From: Balneolaceae bacterium
GTDB lineage: Bacteria > Bacteroidota > Rhodothermia > Balneolales > Balneolaceae
Direction: 5' to 3'
DNA length: 64,000 nucleotides
Assembly: GCA_034521495.1 (NCBI GenBank)
Contig: JAXHMK010000010.1
Location: forward strand, 496,001-560,000
In this document: in pieces, positions 36,228-45,999 of the stretch
How the letters are laid out: each line of letters starts with the position of its first letter
How positions within the stretch are numbered: position 1 is the first letter of the stretch
Made by a program: the position numbers and the translations under genes
The notes under the pieces: generated by a model
The model's database searches: none
What the model was told of the DNA's origin: nothing
Seen by the model: only the letters and a program-made list of their open reading frames with translations

Positions 36228-37831
36228 AATGATACTCCAAAAAATTTCTTATTACGTTTATTCAAAATAACTTGAGCGGCGTTATATCCGGCTGCACCAA
36301 AAACTCCTCCTCCCGGATGGCAAGATGCACTCGATAAGAACAGATTTTCAATCGGAGTTTCGTATCGGCTCAGTTCAGGTGTAGGCCTGAACATAAACAT
36401 TTGATCAAAATTCATCTCAACGTGCATCACATTTCCCCGAAGCAGTCCGTGTTTTCGCTCAATATCCAAAGGGCTTTGAATATACCAATCAATCAGCTTT
36501 CCTTTCATATTTGGGGCATATTTTTCTACCACCGAATAAATTTTTTCCGCTTCTCTTTCTCTGATCTCATCCCACTGCAGTCCATCAGCCAGTTCATACG
36601 GGTGCCACTGCGCCCAGGCAAACAGGGTATGATTTCCATCTTTGGCTACTTCAGGATCAATTTTGGAAAATGTCATTGCCAACACAGCGGGATCTTCAGG
36701 TGGTAACTTTTTCATATAGTCGCCAATTGCCCGGTTCATATACTCGGTGGATGGAGCCAAAAGCTGCATACCATTGTGAATGAGCGGATCATCAGGAGCG
36801 GCAGTATAATTTGGTAATTCTTCAACTGCACATCGAATTACCATGCCAAATCCATTGCCTACTTGTATATTTTCCACTTTTTTGAAGAGGGATGAATCCA
36901 GGTTTTCACGCCCAACCATTTTCAACATGGTAGTTTGTACGTGCGCGTTCGAGACAATCAGATCCGATTTAAAGTAGGTATCATCTTCTGTAATCACCCC
37001 GACTGCTTCTCCATCTTTGACATCTATCTTTTTTACAGGTTGATCCGTAAACACTTCACCTCCATGATCTTCAATCAGTTTTTTCATGGCCTGCGTTAAC
37101 ATTCCGCTTCCCCCCTTTGGGTGCTTAGCTCCGCTCTCGTGCAACATCGCCTGCCAGCCGGCAAAATCACCTGTAGCTGACTGATCCGGCAGCGGACCCG
37201 ACTGAGCGGCAAACCAGGTTAATGCCGCTTTCATGTGCGGGCTTTCAAATGAGTCTTCAACCACTTTCCCATAACTTCCGAGGATTTTTTGGAGACCATC
37301 CATCTGCTCTCCCTTTTTGAACATGGAGCCATCTTTTAGCTGTCCTTTCAACATTTCGGTAACAATTTTTTTACCGGTTGGCGGATTCATAAAAGCCTTC
37401 AACACATGCCGGTTGATGCGCCCCCAAAAATCAACAAACTCTTTATAGTTCTTAACATCTTGGGGGGCTACTTTAGAAATTGAATCCAGGGTTTTGTCCA
37501 GATCTTTAAAAAAATGGATTACTCCCTTTCCATCCGGTACAGGGTAACTCATAAAGGGATCCAACTCGATATATTCCAATCCATATTTTGTTAATCCCAG
37601 CTCCTCTATAATTCCAGTCTGATGGATCATGATATGAACCGATGAACCGACATCCATTCGAAACCCATGAGGGTTTTCAGGTGATTTGAACATTGTTTCC
37701 GTGCAAACAGCACCTCCTATTGTATCCCGCCTCTCTAAAACTCCCACCTTGTAACCGTTTTTTGCCAAATAACAACCCGTGATAAGACCATTGTGTCCGG
37801 AGCCAATAATAATTGCATCAAATGATTTCAT
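36224..37831 (-). CDS. FAD-dependent phytoene-dehydrogenase-like oxidoreductase
   Basis: A 535-residue flavoprotein. N-terminal dinucleotide fold AIIIGSGHNGLITGCYLAKN with GVLERRDTIGGAV; C-terminal FAD segment NLFLSSASCHPGGGVFGAAG. This is the CrtI/PYROXD2-type amine-oxidase-like family. True carotenoid desaturation is not certain, because the squalene/phytoene synthase gene lies 18 kb away and the PYROXD2-like branch has no established substrate. It overlaps alr by 4 bases, an unexpected pairing. Confidence 0.82.
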   Translation of the reverse strand: MKSFDAIIIGSGHNGLITGCYLAKNGYKVGVLERRDTIGGAVCTETMFKSPENPHGFRMDVGSSVHIMIHQTGIIEELGLTKYGLEYIELDPFMSYPVPDGKGVIHFFKDLDKTLDSISKVAPQDVKNYKEFVDFWGRINRHVLKAFMNPPTGKKIVTEMLKGQLKDGSMFKKGEQMDGLQKILGSYGKVVEDSFESPHMKAALTWFAAQSGPLPDQSATGDFAGWQAMLHESGAKHPKGGSGMLTQAMKKLIEDHGGEVFTDQPVKKIDVKDGEAVGVITEDDTYFKSDLIVSNAHVQTTMLKMVGRENLDSSLFKKVENIQVGNGFGMVIRCAVEELPNYTAAPDDPLIHNGMQLLAPSTEYMNRAIGDYMKKLPPEDPAVLAMTFSKIDPEVAKDGNHTLFAWAQWHPYELADGLQWDEIREREAEKIYSVVEKYAPNMKGKLIDWYIQSPLDIERKHGLLRGNVMHVEMNFDQMFMFRPTPELSRYETPIENLFLSSASCHPGGGVFGAAGYNAAQVILNKRNKKFFGVSF

Positions 37832-37864
37832 GGTGCGTATGGTTTAAAAGTTCGTGGAATGAAT

Positions 37865-37880
37865 CTTACTTTTTAGTAAG
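37865..37880. promoter_or_regulatory. Dyad CTTACT-TTTT-AGTAAG, candidate operator
   Basis: A perfect 6-bp dyad with a 4-base spacer in the divergent gap between the FAD oxidoreductase and sppA. It resembles a regulator binding site more than a terminator, since no gene ends here. The regulator is unknown. Confidence 0.35.
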
Positions 37881-37944
37881 TTCAGCAAACAAATCTAAAC
37901 GGCTGGTCATTCGGTCACAAAATAACACTATTTAAGAATTAGCT

Positions 37945-39729
37945 ATGCAATTTTTTAAAACTTTCCTGGCATCTGTACTGGGAACCCTCATTGCTTTACT
38001 GGTCATTTTTTTGATATTTCTTGCCATTTTGGCCAGCAGTTCATCCCAACCTGAACCTTATATCAGAACTAATACTGTTCTGAAAGTCGATCTCTCCGGC
38101 AGTATTCCCATGCAGATTCCATATGATCCTTTCCAGGAGTTATTGAATCCACAGATGATTAATATGGTATCTGTTACGGGATTAAAAGAAAACCTGAAAA
38201 AAGCCTCAGCCGATGATAACATTTCAGGTGTCTGGATTGAAACCAATAATGTAACTGCATCATGGGCAAATCTGGAAACCGTGTACCAAGACCTGCAGGA
38301 GTTTAAAGAGAGTGGAAAGTTCATCTATTTTAGTACGGATGATATCGGCATGAATGAAAAAGCCTATTTTCTGGCAACAGCAGCAGACAGCATATTCTCA
38401 CCACCCGAAACACTTTTTCAATTCGGTGGGTTTACGGCACAACTTACATTTTACAGAGAACTACTTGATAAAATTGGCATTGAACCTGAGATGCTGCGTG
38501 CCGGCCGATATAAATCAGCGGTTGAACCCTATCTGAACAGATCAAGTTCACCGGAATATCGAGAACAGATCAATGATATTCTTGAATCCTATTCGGGTAC
38601 ATTTGTTGATGCTGTCAGTAATAGAATTGGAAAAACGCCCGCCGAAATTAACGCCATGTTAAATACACCGCCAATCAACCGGTTACAATTTGCGGTGGAA
38701 AATGGTTTGATAGATTCCCTGGCATATAGCGATCAGGTAGTAAATATTATCAAACAGCGGATTGGTATTGAATCCGAAGAAGATCTTAAAACTGTAGATT
38801 ATGGCAGGTATAGCAGGGTTTCAAAAAGCAGTGCAGGTGTCGAAACTACAGAAACATCAAATAAGATAGCTGTTATCTATACTTCTGGAATGATACTTCC
38901 TGAGATTGCAGAATCACCTTTTAATACAAATTCAGGAATCACTGCAGGCAAGTTTAAAGAACAGTTGGACGACGCTATCGAGGATGATGATATCAAATCT
39001 ATTGTTCTTCATATCAATAGTCCGGGAGGAGCTGCCACTACTTCGGATATTTTGTGGCATTATGTGAAACAGGCTTCCGGGAAAAAGCCGGTCATTGCTT
39101 CCATGGGCTCGGTTGCAGCTTCAGGTGGATATTATATGGCAATGGGTGCTGACACTGTACTTGCGAATCCAAATACCATTACAGGTTCTATTGGAGTAGC
39201 AAATATGCTCTTTAATTACCAGGAGTTAATGGAAGAGAATATTGGTATCAACTATGAGACTTTAAAAACTCACGAATATGCCGATCTTTTTGATCTCACT
39301 TCTCCGCTTTCAGATGACGAACAGGCCATATTTGAAGCAAATATTGAAAGCAGTTATAACACATTTTTAAGAGTAGTTGCAGAAAACCGGGGCATGTCGA
39401 TTGAGCAAGTTGATTCAATAGCACAGGGTCGTGTATATTCTGGTGATGCAGCACTTGAAGTTGGATTGGTTGATGCAATTGGCGACATTGACGACGCTTT
39501 GAGAATTGCTGCTGAAATGGCGGAAATTGATGATTATAAGATCGAAACATATCCTAAGAAGAAGGATATTTTTGAAGCCTTTTTTGGGGGAGCTAATACC
39601 CAGTTGAAAAACTGGATGTTTGGATGGATACCACGTGAGACGCAATCAAATATGAATGATATAAACAATCTTCTCAATCAAAAAGGAATTCAACACTGGA
39701 CGATACTGCCCTATAAAATTGACTCCTGA
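37945..39729 (+). CDS. sppA: Signal peptide peptidase SppA
   Basis: A 594-residue membrane-bound serine protease of the long, two-domain type, which degrades cleaved signal peptides. N-terminal helix (LGTLIALLVIFLIFLAILAS), catalytic Lys in AGRYKSAVEPY and Ser in SVAASGGYYMAMGADTVLAN, preceded by HINSPGGAAT. All residues are intact. Five bases separate it from the next gene. Confidence 0.94.
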   Translation: MQFFKTFLASVLGTLIALLVIFLIFLAILASSSSQPEPYIRTNTVLKVDLSGSIPMQIPYDPFQELLNPQMINMVSVTGLKENLKKASADDNISGVWIETNNVTASWANLETVYQDLQEFKESGKFIYFSTDDIGMNEKAYFLATAADSIFSPPETLFQFGGFTAQLTFYRELLDKIGIEPEMLRAGRYKSAVEPYLNRSSSPEYREQINDILESYSGTFVDAVSNRIGKTPAEINAMLNTPPINRLQFAVENGLIDSLAYSDQVVNIIKQRIGIESEEDLKTVDYGRYSRVSKSSAGVETTETSNKIAVIYTSGMILPEIAESPFNTNSGITAGKFKEQLDDAIEDDDIKSIVLHINSPGGAATTSDILWHYVKQASGKKPVIASMGSVAASGGYYMAMGADTVLANPNTITGSIGVANMLFNYQELMEENIGINYETLKTHEYADLFDLTSPLSDDEQAIFEANIESSYNTFLRVVAENRGMSIEQVDSIAQGRVYSGDAALEVGLVDAIGDIDDALRIAAEMAEIDDYKIETYPKKKDIFEAFFGGANTQLKNWMFGWIPRETQSNMNDINNLLNQKGIQHWTILPYKIDS

Positions 39730-39734
39730 GGAAT

Positions 39735-40580
39735 ATGAATATCGGAGATTTTACGATTGAACAGCTTAGCGAAGGTTTCTTTGAACTGTTCGAAGACGGA
39801 TCATTCCAAAAAATGAAATCCTCTCGGCTGGACAATTTGAAAGACGATCCAAACATCGGAAAGTTTACATCCGCTATTGGTATTGATCCCCTTCTGATTC
39901 AAAAGAATGGAGTAAATATTTTGGTTGATCCCGGATTGGGATGGGGATTGGATTCCGGCAGTAAGTATAAGGACGCTTCGAACGTCGTAACTAATCTGGA
40001 TATTTTTGAACTGACTCCGCAGGATATCGATATAGTAATCCTCACCCATCTGCATTTCGATCACGCTGCCGGAATCTCCTTTGTGTCAGAGGAATTAAAA
40101 ACAGAGCCAACTTTTCCAAACGCAGAATATTTTGTTCATCAGGATGAATGGGACTATGCTCTAACACAGGTAAATAGTGATAATAAATTACCCGGAGCCG
40201 GTTATAAGTTAGATGAAATTTACAGGCTGGTAGCCCGGAAACAATGTACCTTTTTAAAAGAGGAAATTTATGAACCGGTTGAGGGAGTCTTTGCCATAAA
40301 AACAGGCGGCCACACCCCGGGACATATGATTGTTAAGCTAAAGAGTGAAAAGGAGACGGCTTATTTTATGGGCGATCTGATACCGACTGAGTATCATCTC
40401 AATCACTATTCTATGAGAGATATTGATGTAGATCCGCTTCAATCAAAGAAAGCAAAAACGCTACTCTTAAAACAGGCACTGAAGGAAAAGGCTCTCATGT
40501 TCTTTTATCATTCCCTTTTCAAAAAGTCAGGTCAGCTGTCAAGAGATCCTCAGAAGAAATATATTTTGGTCAATCCTTAG
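39735..40580 (+). CDS. Metallo-beta-lactamase-fold hydrolase
   Basis: A 281-residue zinc hydrolase. The metal motif is LTHLHFDHAAG; further ligands are GGHTPGH and YFMGDLIPTEYH. This set of motifs fits the MBL quorum-quenching lactonase or alkylsulfatase-like group rather than beta-lactamases. The substrate is unknown. Probably co-transcribed with sppA. The stop codon's last base is the first base of the repeat that follows. Confidence 0.87.
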   Translation: MNIGDFTIEQLSEGFFELFEDGSFQKMKSSRLDNLKDDPNIGKFTSAIGIDPLLIQKNGVNILVDPGLGWGLDSGSKYKDASNVVTNLDIFELTPQDIDIVILTHLHFDHAAGISFVSEELKTEPTFPNAEYFVHQDEWDYALTQVNSDNKLPGAGYKLDEIYRLVARKQCTFLKEEIYEPVEGVFAIKTGGHTPGHMIVKLKSEKETAYFMGDLIPTEYHLNHYSMRDIDVDPLQSKKAKTLLLKQALKEKALMFFYHSLFKKSGQLSRDPQKKYILVNP

Positions 40581-40726
40581 TACGCCGGACAGCTTGTCCG
40601 GCTCTTCGAATTGTAATTTTGATGAAAACAGGAATTTGGGATACCGTAATGTATTCAGGCAGCCTGTTCCACATACTTCAACAGAACTGAGTGCAACAGT
40701 ATCGGGCAAGCTGCCCGATGTACATG
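40580..40726. repeat. Tandem repeat unit 1 (147 bp, two hairpins)
   Basis: First copy of a tandem duplication. The unit starts GTACGCCGGACAGC, holds one hairpin GCCGGACA-GCT-TGTCCGGC at its left end and another ATCGGGCA-AGC-TGCCCGAT at its right end, and closes with GATGTACATG. The two hairpin stems are unrelated. The region between convergent genes has no coding role; frames that cross it read through the repeats. Confidence 0.9.
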
Positions 40727-40873
40727 GTACGCCGGACAGCTTGTCCGGCTCTTCAAACTGTAATTTTGATGAAAACAGGAGTTTGGGATACCGAATTGTA
40801 TTCAGGCAACCTGTTCCACATACTTCAACAGAACTAAATGCAACAGTATCGGGCAAGCTGCCCGATGTACATC
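40727..40873. repeat. Tandem repeat unit 2 (147 bp, two hairpins)
   Basis: Second copy, differing from unit 1 at about 8-10 positions, none of them in the two hairpin stems. Changes such as CAGCCTG to CAACCTG and GAACTGAGTGC to GAACTAAATGC lie between the stems. The copy ends three bases before the stop of rho. Confidence 0.9.
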
Positions 40874-40875
40874 TT

Positions 40876-42405
40876 CTATTGCTTATTCATTGAGATAAGA
40901 AACTCTTCGTTTGACTTAGTGCCTTTCATCTTGTCGAGCAGAAACTCCATCGCCTCAAATGCATTGTGATTGTTGAGGTAACGACGAAGCAGAATTACTT
41001 TCTCATGCTCTTCCTCGGCAACAATAAGCTCTTCGCGGCGGGTTCCACTCTTGAAAACATCAATAGCAGGAAAAATTCGCCGCTCAGCAAGACGCCTGTC
41101 GAGTACAAGTTCCATGTTACCGGTTCCTTTAAACTCTTCGAATATCACATCATCCATTCGGGAGCCGGTTTCTACCAGCGCTGTGGCGATAATCGTCAGA
41201 CTTCCGCCTCCCTCAATATTTCGTGCCGAACTGAAGAGCTGACGCGGTGCTTTCAACGCCTCAGAATCTACACCACCGGTCATTGTTCTGCCCGAGCTAC
41301 CCGTAGCAACGTTGTAAGCGCGTGCAAGACGAGTAATGGAGTCCATGAGCAGCAATACATCATGACCGCTCTCTACAAGCCTCTTGGCTTTTTCAAAAAC
41401 TATTTCAGAGAGTCCAACATGGTTTTCAGGCTTCTCATCAAATGTAGATGCAACTACTTCGGCATCTTTCACTGTTCGCTGCATCTCAGTTACCTCTTCC
41501 GGGCGTTCATCAACCAGAAGAATGATAATCTTTGTATCGGGGTGATTCTTGTTAACAGCATTAGCCACATTTCTTAGAATAGTAGTTTTACCCGTTTTAG
41601 GCTGAGCTACTATTAATCCCCTCTGCCCCTTTCCAATTGGAGTAAACATATCCATAATTCGGGTTGTGTACCCTGCAAAATGGTTTTCCAGTTTGAACCT
41701 GGCATCGGGATAGATTGGCAGAAGGTCTTCAAAATCCTCTCGGTTATCCATGTCACGAGGAATTTTTCCATTCACTCCTTCAACCCGGAGCAATGCGAAA
41801 TATCGCTCGCCTACTTTTGGAGGACGAATAATTCCAATCACACAATCCCCTTGTTTTAAACGAAATCGTTTAATTTGAGATGGTGAGACATAGATATCAT
41901 CCGGACTGGCTTTGTAGTTGTAATTTACAGATCGTAGAAATCCATAACCATCCGGGAGAATTTCAAGTGTTCCTTCATTCAAAAGAAATTTACCCAGTTT
42001 CGGACGAATCTCTTTTAGTTTCTCTTCCAGTGAATCTGCATCCGATTCTGGCAGCACATTACTCACATGCTTCTTGTTCTTTTTATGGTTATTCCGGTGC
42101 TGGCGCCTTCCGGAACCAGACGATGAAGATTTTCCCCGTTTAGGCTTCTCATCGTACGTTTGTATATGAGATTGTTGACCGTAATTCGAACTCTGAACCT
42201 CTTTAGGTTTTGCAGAGTCTTTATGATTTTTTGAGCTTTTTTGATCAACACTATCTTTAATACGGTCGATAATGCCTTGTTTCTTTAGAGTGGAAACTCC
42301 TTTTAGACCCATTGCTTTTGCAATAGCTTTCAGATCTTTAACGTTTTTTTGATGTAAAGTTTCCAGGTCGATTTTAAAATCGTTATCGGTTTGATTCTCC
42401 GACAT
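40876..42405 (-). CDS. rho: Transcription termination factor Rho
   Basis: A 509-residue hexameric RNA helicase that ends transcription. N-terminal Rho_N helices ([20 protein letters not shown]), a low-complexity Lys/Ser/His/Asn-rich insert at about 55-120, then the cold-shock RNA-binding domain ([13 protein letters not shown]), Walker A in [15 protein letters not shown], Walker [17 protein letters not shown], and the QRGLIVAQ and Q/R-loop regions. The insert makes it longer than the E. coli protein; many Bacteroidota Rho proteins have one. Confidence 0.96.
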   Translation of the reverse strand: MSENQTDNDFKIDLETLHQKNVKDLKAIAKAMGLKGVSTLKKQGIIDRIKDSVDQKSSKNHKDSAKPKEVQSSNYGQQSHIQTYDEKPKRGKSSSSGSGRRQHRNNHKKNKKHVSNVLPESDADSLEEKLKEIRPKLGKFLLNEGTLEILPDGYGFLRSVNYNYKASPDDIYVSPSQIKRFRLKQGDCVIGIIRPPKVGERYFALLRVEGVNGKIPRDMDNREDFEDLLPIYPDARFKLENHFAGYTTRIMDMFTPIGKGQRGLIVAQPKTGKTTILRNVANAVNKNHPDTKIIILLVDERPEEVTEMQRTVKDAEVVASTFDEKPENHVGLSEIVFEKAKRLVESGHDVLLLMDSITRLARAYNVATGSSGRTMTGGVDSEALKAPRQLFSSARNIEGGGSLTIIATALVETGSRMDDVIFEEFKGTGNMELVLDRRLAERRIFPAIDVFKSGTRREELIVAEEEHEKVILLRRYLNNHNAFEAMEFLLDKMKGTKSNEEFLISMNKQ

Positions 42406-42501
42406 AATGAAAGTTTAGTTCTAATATTTAATTCATGTAGAAAAGCGAACAACTTAGTCTTAGTAGCACGCCGAGGGTAAAAACTTATAGTGCGGAAGGA
42501 T

Positions 42502-43791
42502 TTAATTGATTTGATCAGCAGAAGCTATGGAACCCATCCAATTGCTGACAACACTGTAAAAGTAAAAACTTCCGCTAAAAATTACTAATTCTGATTGAAA
42601 TTGATTGGACTGTAATTTATCGGGGGAATCTAACACATTTGCTGATGGAAAATAAGATTTCATCTCATCTAATGCAGCCGCCCTCTCTCCTTCCATTGCA
42701 TAAAGATAGATGTTTCCAAATTTATTCCAAAGCTCTGCAACTTCAGTACTCAATTTATCATTCATAAAACTTAAAATAACAATCCAATTTTCGGGCGGAG
42801 CAATCTCTGCGAGATGCATGGTTAACTCTTGAATGGATTGAGTGTTATGAGCTCCATCAAAATACCAGTCATAATCTGGCGATAATTTTTCAAATACCGC
42901 TCGTCTTTGAAATCTCTTTTGAACGTTCTCAATACCTTGTTCAAATTGTTCCTTGCTAACAGAATACTCATCATTTAGAAGATCCGTCACCCTGTGCACA
43001 ACTGCAATATTCTTTGCATCAACTTTTTTCCAGTTCTTGCCATCAATCACAATTTGGGAGCAATTCTTCTTTATTATGATGCTATCATCCTGATACACAG
43101 TGTCCATTAAATTTATTGTAAGTAGTTCTCCAGATTTTTCTTTCGCAATATTTTCAATAACTGTTTGAGCTTCAGGCTCTAAATCCCCAATTACTACCGG
43201 CTTATTTGGTTTGATGATACCGCCTTTTTCCTTTGCAATTTCTGAAATGGTATTACCCAAAATATTAGTATGATCGAGACCGATGGAGGTTATAACACTA
43301 ACCAATGGATCCACTACATTTGTAGCGTCCAATCGTCCGCCTAAACCGACTTCGAGCACGGCAAGATCTACTTCTTTTTTGGAGAAATACCAAAACGCTA
43401 TAGCAGTTGTAATTTCAAAATAGGTGAAATTTGACTGACGAATATATTCACCATAGGAATTAAAAAATTTCAGAAGTTCATCACTCTCAATGAATGCTGC
43501 GTTAATCTGAAATCGCTCTCTGATATCAATCAAATGAGGTGATGTATATAACCCAACTCGATATCCACTTTCTTGGTAAACGGATGCCAGCATCCTGCAT
43601 ACGGTACCCTTTCCGTTCGTGCCTGCCACATGGATGGATTTAAAATTGTTTTGCGGATTTCCCATTTGATTGCAAAACCTGACCATACGGCTCAGGTCGA
43701 AATTAGCAGCAGCTTTACCTTTTGAACTAAATTTTGGAATTGAATTCAGATACTCCTCTACCTGTTGCAAATTCGTAATCACTTCAGACAT
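42502..43791 (-). CDS. folC: Folylpolyglutamate synthase/dihydrofolate synthase
   Basis: Adds glutamate to dihydropteroate and folates. It has 429 residues. P-loop HVAGTNGKGTVCRML, SPHLIDIRERFQIN, LEVGLGGRLDATNVVDPLVS, and FDGAHNTQSI. It overlaps the aminotransferase gene by 8 bases, and that gene overlaps the thioredoxin-like gene by 8, so the three are translationally coupled. Confidence 0.93.
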   Translation of the reverse strand: MSEVITNLQQVEEYLNSIPKFSSKGKAAANFDLSRMVRFCNQMGNPQNNFKSIHVAGTNGKGTVCRMLASVYQESGYRVGLYTSPHLIDIRERFQINAAFIESDELLKFFNSYGEYIRQSNFTYFEITTAIAFWYFSKKEVDLAVLEVGLGGRLDATNVVDPLVSVITSIGLDHTNILGNTISEIAKEKGGIIKPNKPVVIGDLEPEAQTVIENIAKEKSGELLTINLMDTVYQDDSIIIKKNCSQIVIDGKNWKKVDAKNIAVVHRVTDLLNDEYSVSKEQFEQGIENVQKRFQRRAVFEKLSPDYDWYFDGAHNTQSIQELTMHLAEIAPPENWIVILSFMNDKLSTEVAELWNKFGNIYLYAMEGERAAALDEMKSYFPSANVLDSPDKLQSNQFQSELVIFSGSFYFYSVVSNWMGSIASADQIN

Positions 43792-44656
43792 AAGTGGTAT
43801 TCTCCTTTTTATATCTCTCTAACTCTTTTTCTAACAGAGTAAAGAAATCAGCCTCAACCCGAAAAGAAATATTTTCTATATCTGAAACCGGTATCACTTC
43901 AAGCACACTGTTTGTGAGCCATACAAAATCGGCATTCAGCAGATCATCCATATTGAATTGCCCCTCTTCTGCATCAATTTGTAGTTGATCATTAAGGATT
44001 TCAATAATCGAATTTCGCATGATTCCCGGCAGAATATCACAATGAACTGAAGGAGTAAATACTTTTCCATCCTTCATCCAAAAAATATTGGCTATGGAAG
44101 TTTCCGCTACAGATCCCTTCACAGTCAACATAACCGCATCATCCGCTCCTTTCTTGTTGGCTTCGCGAAAAGCCTGGCGGTAGTGTAATGTGTTACTCAG
44201 TTTCAATTCACTTGGACGGGCTTGTGACGGCACAACAATGGTTTCTGAAAGAATAAGTTTTTTTGGGTCAGATTTTTTTTCGGCTATTTGCGATGAAATA
44301 ACAGTAATCAATGATGATTCATCTCTCTTTAAATAGCCGCCTTTTTCATTTAATGAAACCTGCACCCGAATTCGGCTTCTATTATTAGATAAACCATTCT
44401 TTTCTAATAGTTCCTTTACTTGTTTAAGAATCAAATCTTCATCTACCCAATCTTTGCCCGAAACGCCAAGATATTTTAAACCGCGATTTAACCTCTCAAT
44501 ATGCGCTTTAAACTTAAAAATTCCACCATTTTCAGCAATAAACGTCTCAAAACAACCAGCACCATAGTAGAGTCCCGAGGAAACTGCCGGAATTTTAGCT
44601 TCATCTTCCGCAATAATGGAACCGTTCAATATGATATATTTATCAGGCTTACTCAC
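43784..44656 (-). CDS. pabC: Class IV aminotransferase, probable 4-amino-4-deoxychorismate lyase
   Basis: A 290-residue PLP enzyme of fold type IV (SSGLYYGAGCFETFIAENGG, the PLP lysine in KLSNTLHYRQAFREANK, SVAETSIANIFWMKDGKVFT, PSVHCDILPGIMR). Branched-chain and D-amino-acid aminotransferases share these motifs. The coupling to folC argues for PabC, which makes p-aminobenzoate for folate. The PLP lysine within KLSNTLHYRQ is unusual, since ADC lyases often have YLKT; the assignment is thus moderate. Confidence 0.65.
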   Translation of the reverse strand: MSKPDKYIILNGSIIAEDEAKIPAVSSGLYYGAGCFETFIAENGGIFKFKAHIERLNRGLKYLGVSGKDWVDEDLILKQVKELLEKNGLSNNRSRIRVQVSLNEKGGYLKRDESSLITVISSQIAEKKSDPKKLILSETIVVPSQARPSELKLSNTLHYRQAFREANKKGADDAVMLTVKGSVAETSIANIFWMKDGKVFTPSVHCDILPGIMRNSIIEILNDQLQIDAEEGQFNMDDLLNADFVWLTNSVLEVIPVSDIENISFRVEADFFTLLEKELERYKKENTTYV

Positions 44657-45179
44657 TGTCTAAAAGGCGAACTAACTTTGTTTTGATTTCAGTTGTATCG
44701 TTGCCAACATGAGTATCAAAAATCTGTTTCCTGCGATCGATGAAAATCTGTGTTGGAAGTCCGGGAGCCATCAATGATTGGAACAGATCAGTCCCTTCAA
44801 CAAAATGAAACGCGAGAGCCTGATTACGGATATAGTTCTGAACTTGTTCATCCCCATCCCGAACGGCAGCCGCAATTACAATCAAAGCGTTCTCCTCCCT
44901 GTATCTCTGCAAATATTCTCCCACTTCTTTCGACTTATCGGACCAGGTGGACCAAAAGTGAATGATTGTCGGTTCTGCAGGCAAATCAGCCACGAACAAA
45001 GAGTCCTGTTCCGAAAATGAGCGAAATGAGAGTGTATCCGCTTGCACATTCGATACATTATTCTGGAATTCAGTGACTTGATTATGAAAATAACGAATGG
45101 TGCTGTATATGATTACCACCACAGTTATCGCCGCACAGATCCCTATAAAACGATTAAAATATTTTGGGTCGATTCTCAT
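44649..45179 (-). CDS. Thioredoxin-like (TlpA-type) membrane-anchored protein lacking CxxC
   Basis: A 176-residue protein with an N-terminal membrane helix (FIGICAAITVVVIIYSTIRY) and a TlpA-like thioredoxin fold facing the periplasm. The cis-proline motif is present (APGLPTQIFID). The expected WCxxC is replaced by WSDKS in FWSTWSDKSKEV, so both redox cysteines are absent. Either a pseudo-enzyme with a binding role or a decayed thiol reductase. First gene of the unit with pabC and folC. Confidence 0.8.
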   Translation of the reverse strand: MRIDPKYFNRFIGICAAITVVVIIYSTIRYFHNQVTEFQNNVSNVQADTLSFRSFSEQDSLFVADLPAEPTIIHFWSTWSDKSKEVGEYLQRYREENALIVIAAAVRDGDEQVQNYIRNQALAFHFVEGTDLFQSLMAPGLPTQIFIDRRKQIFDTHVGNDTTEIKTKLVRLLDSE

Positions 45180-45410
45180 CTAAAGAAATTATAATTCAAC
45201 AACAAGCAGAGCGAATAAGAAAGAATGGCATTGATGGAAAATAATGGCTTTATGATTGGAATTCACTCCTCCTGCAAGAAATTAGATCCCTTCGACAGAA
45301 GAGTTTTATTTAAAGAGAAAGAAGATGATAAAATCTTCGGATAAACATTGAAAATATCAGAGGATAAGTCTATCAATTTTTAAAAACCGGGGAATCATTA
45401 AATTCTCAAA

Positions 45411-45995
45411 TCAAGTGGCCCAGGCTCTTCCAACCTCTTCAAACGGCATGCAGCCATTATACATTCCGGGAACAGGCTCATATCGAAGTACTTCAGTAGC
45501 ACCCACTTCGGATGTAAAATATCCAAGAATGGTTAGCTCTTTGAATCGAAGGAAAAACGGTACATCCTGGTCTCGTTGAATTTCTAATGAGTTCTGATTT
45601 TCGCTGTAGGTGAACTTATAGCGATCCTCCTGAGTACTATCATAGAAATCACCATCAAGTTCAAGTCTCGATTTTTCAGCAAAGGCGTCCAATCCCTCAA
45701 GGAATTCTGCCTGCTGTTCATCTGTATAAACATCATTAATCATTGACTCGATAAATGCAGGGACACCGGCTTCGCTTGCTGAGGGATACTCATCCGCAGG
45801 AATGATCACATCTGCCAATGCCGTAGTCATTTTGGCTTGCTCATTTGTAAACAGCACAGGGTTCCAATCCACGCCCGGTTGAGCTGTACAGCCCTGTAAA
45901 ACTCCTAAAGCATTTGGAGCAAATACTGCGCCGCCAATCAGAAGTGCCGTTCGTTTTATTGCTTCTTTTCTGTCAATTTTGTTTGATTCGTCCAT
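45411..45995 (-). CDS. Gluconate 2-dehydrogenase subunit 3-family protein
   Basis: A 194-residue exported protein. N-terminal segment DRKEAIKRTALLIGGAVFAP resembles a twin-arginine signal with one Arg replaced by Lys. The body (TTALADVIIPADEYPSASEA, GVPAFIESMINDVYTDEQQA, FLRFKELTILGYFTSEVG) is typical of subunit 3 of gluconate or glucoside dehydrogenases. It is 4 bases downstream of the GMC gene and should form its small subunit. Confidence 0.85.
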   Translation of the reverse strand: MDESNKIDRKEAIKRTALLIGGAVFAPNALGVLQGCTAQPGVDWNPVLFTNEQAKMTTALADVIIPADEYPSASEAGVPAFIESMINDVYTDEQQAEFLEGLDAFAEKSRLELDGDFYDSTQEDRYKFTYSENQNSLEIQRDQDVPFFLRFKELTILGYFTSEVGATEVLRYEPVPGMYNGCMPFEEVGRAWAT

Positions 45996-45999
45996 AGTA

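Noticed and set aside
40539-40893. Frames that read through the tandem repeat on both strands
   Set aside because: They exist only because a 147-bp unit, divisible by three, is repeated in tandem; the hairpins explain the sequence better.
45225-45344. A 39-residue plus-strand frame (MALMENNGFMIGIHSSCKKL)
   Set aside because: No ribosome site, composition unlike a folded protein, and it sits in a plain gap between minus-strand genes.
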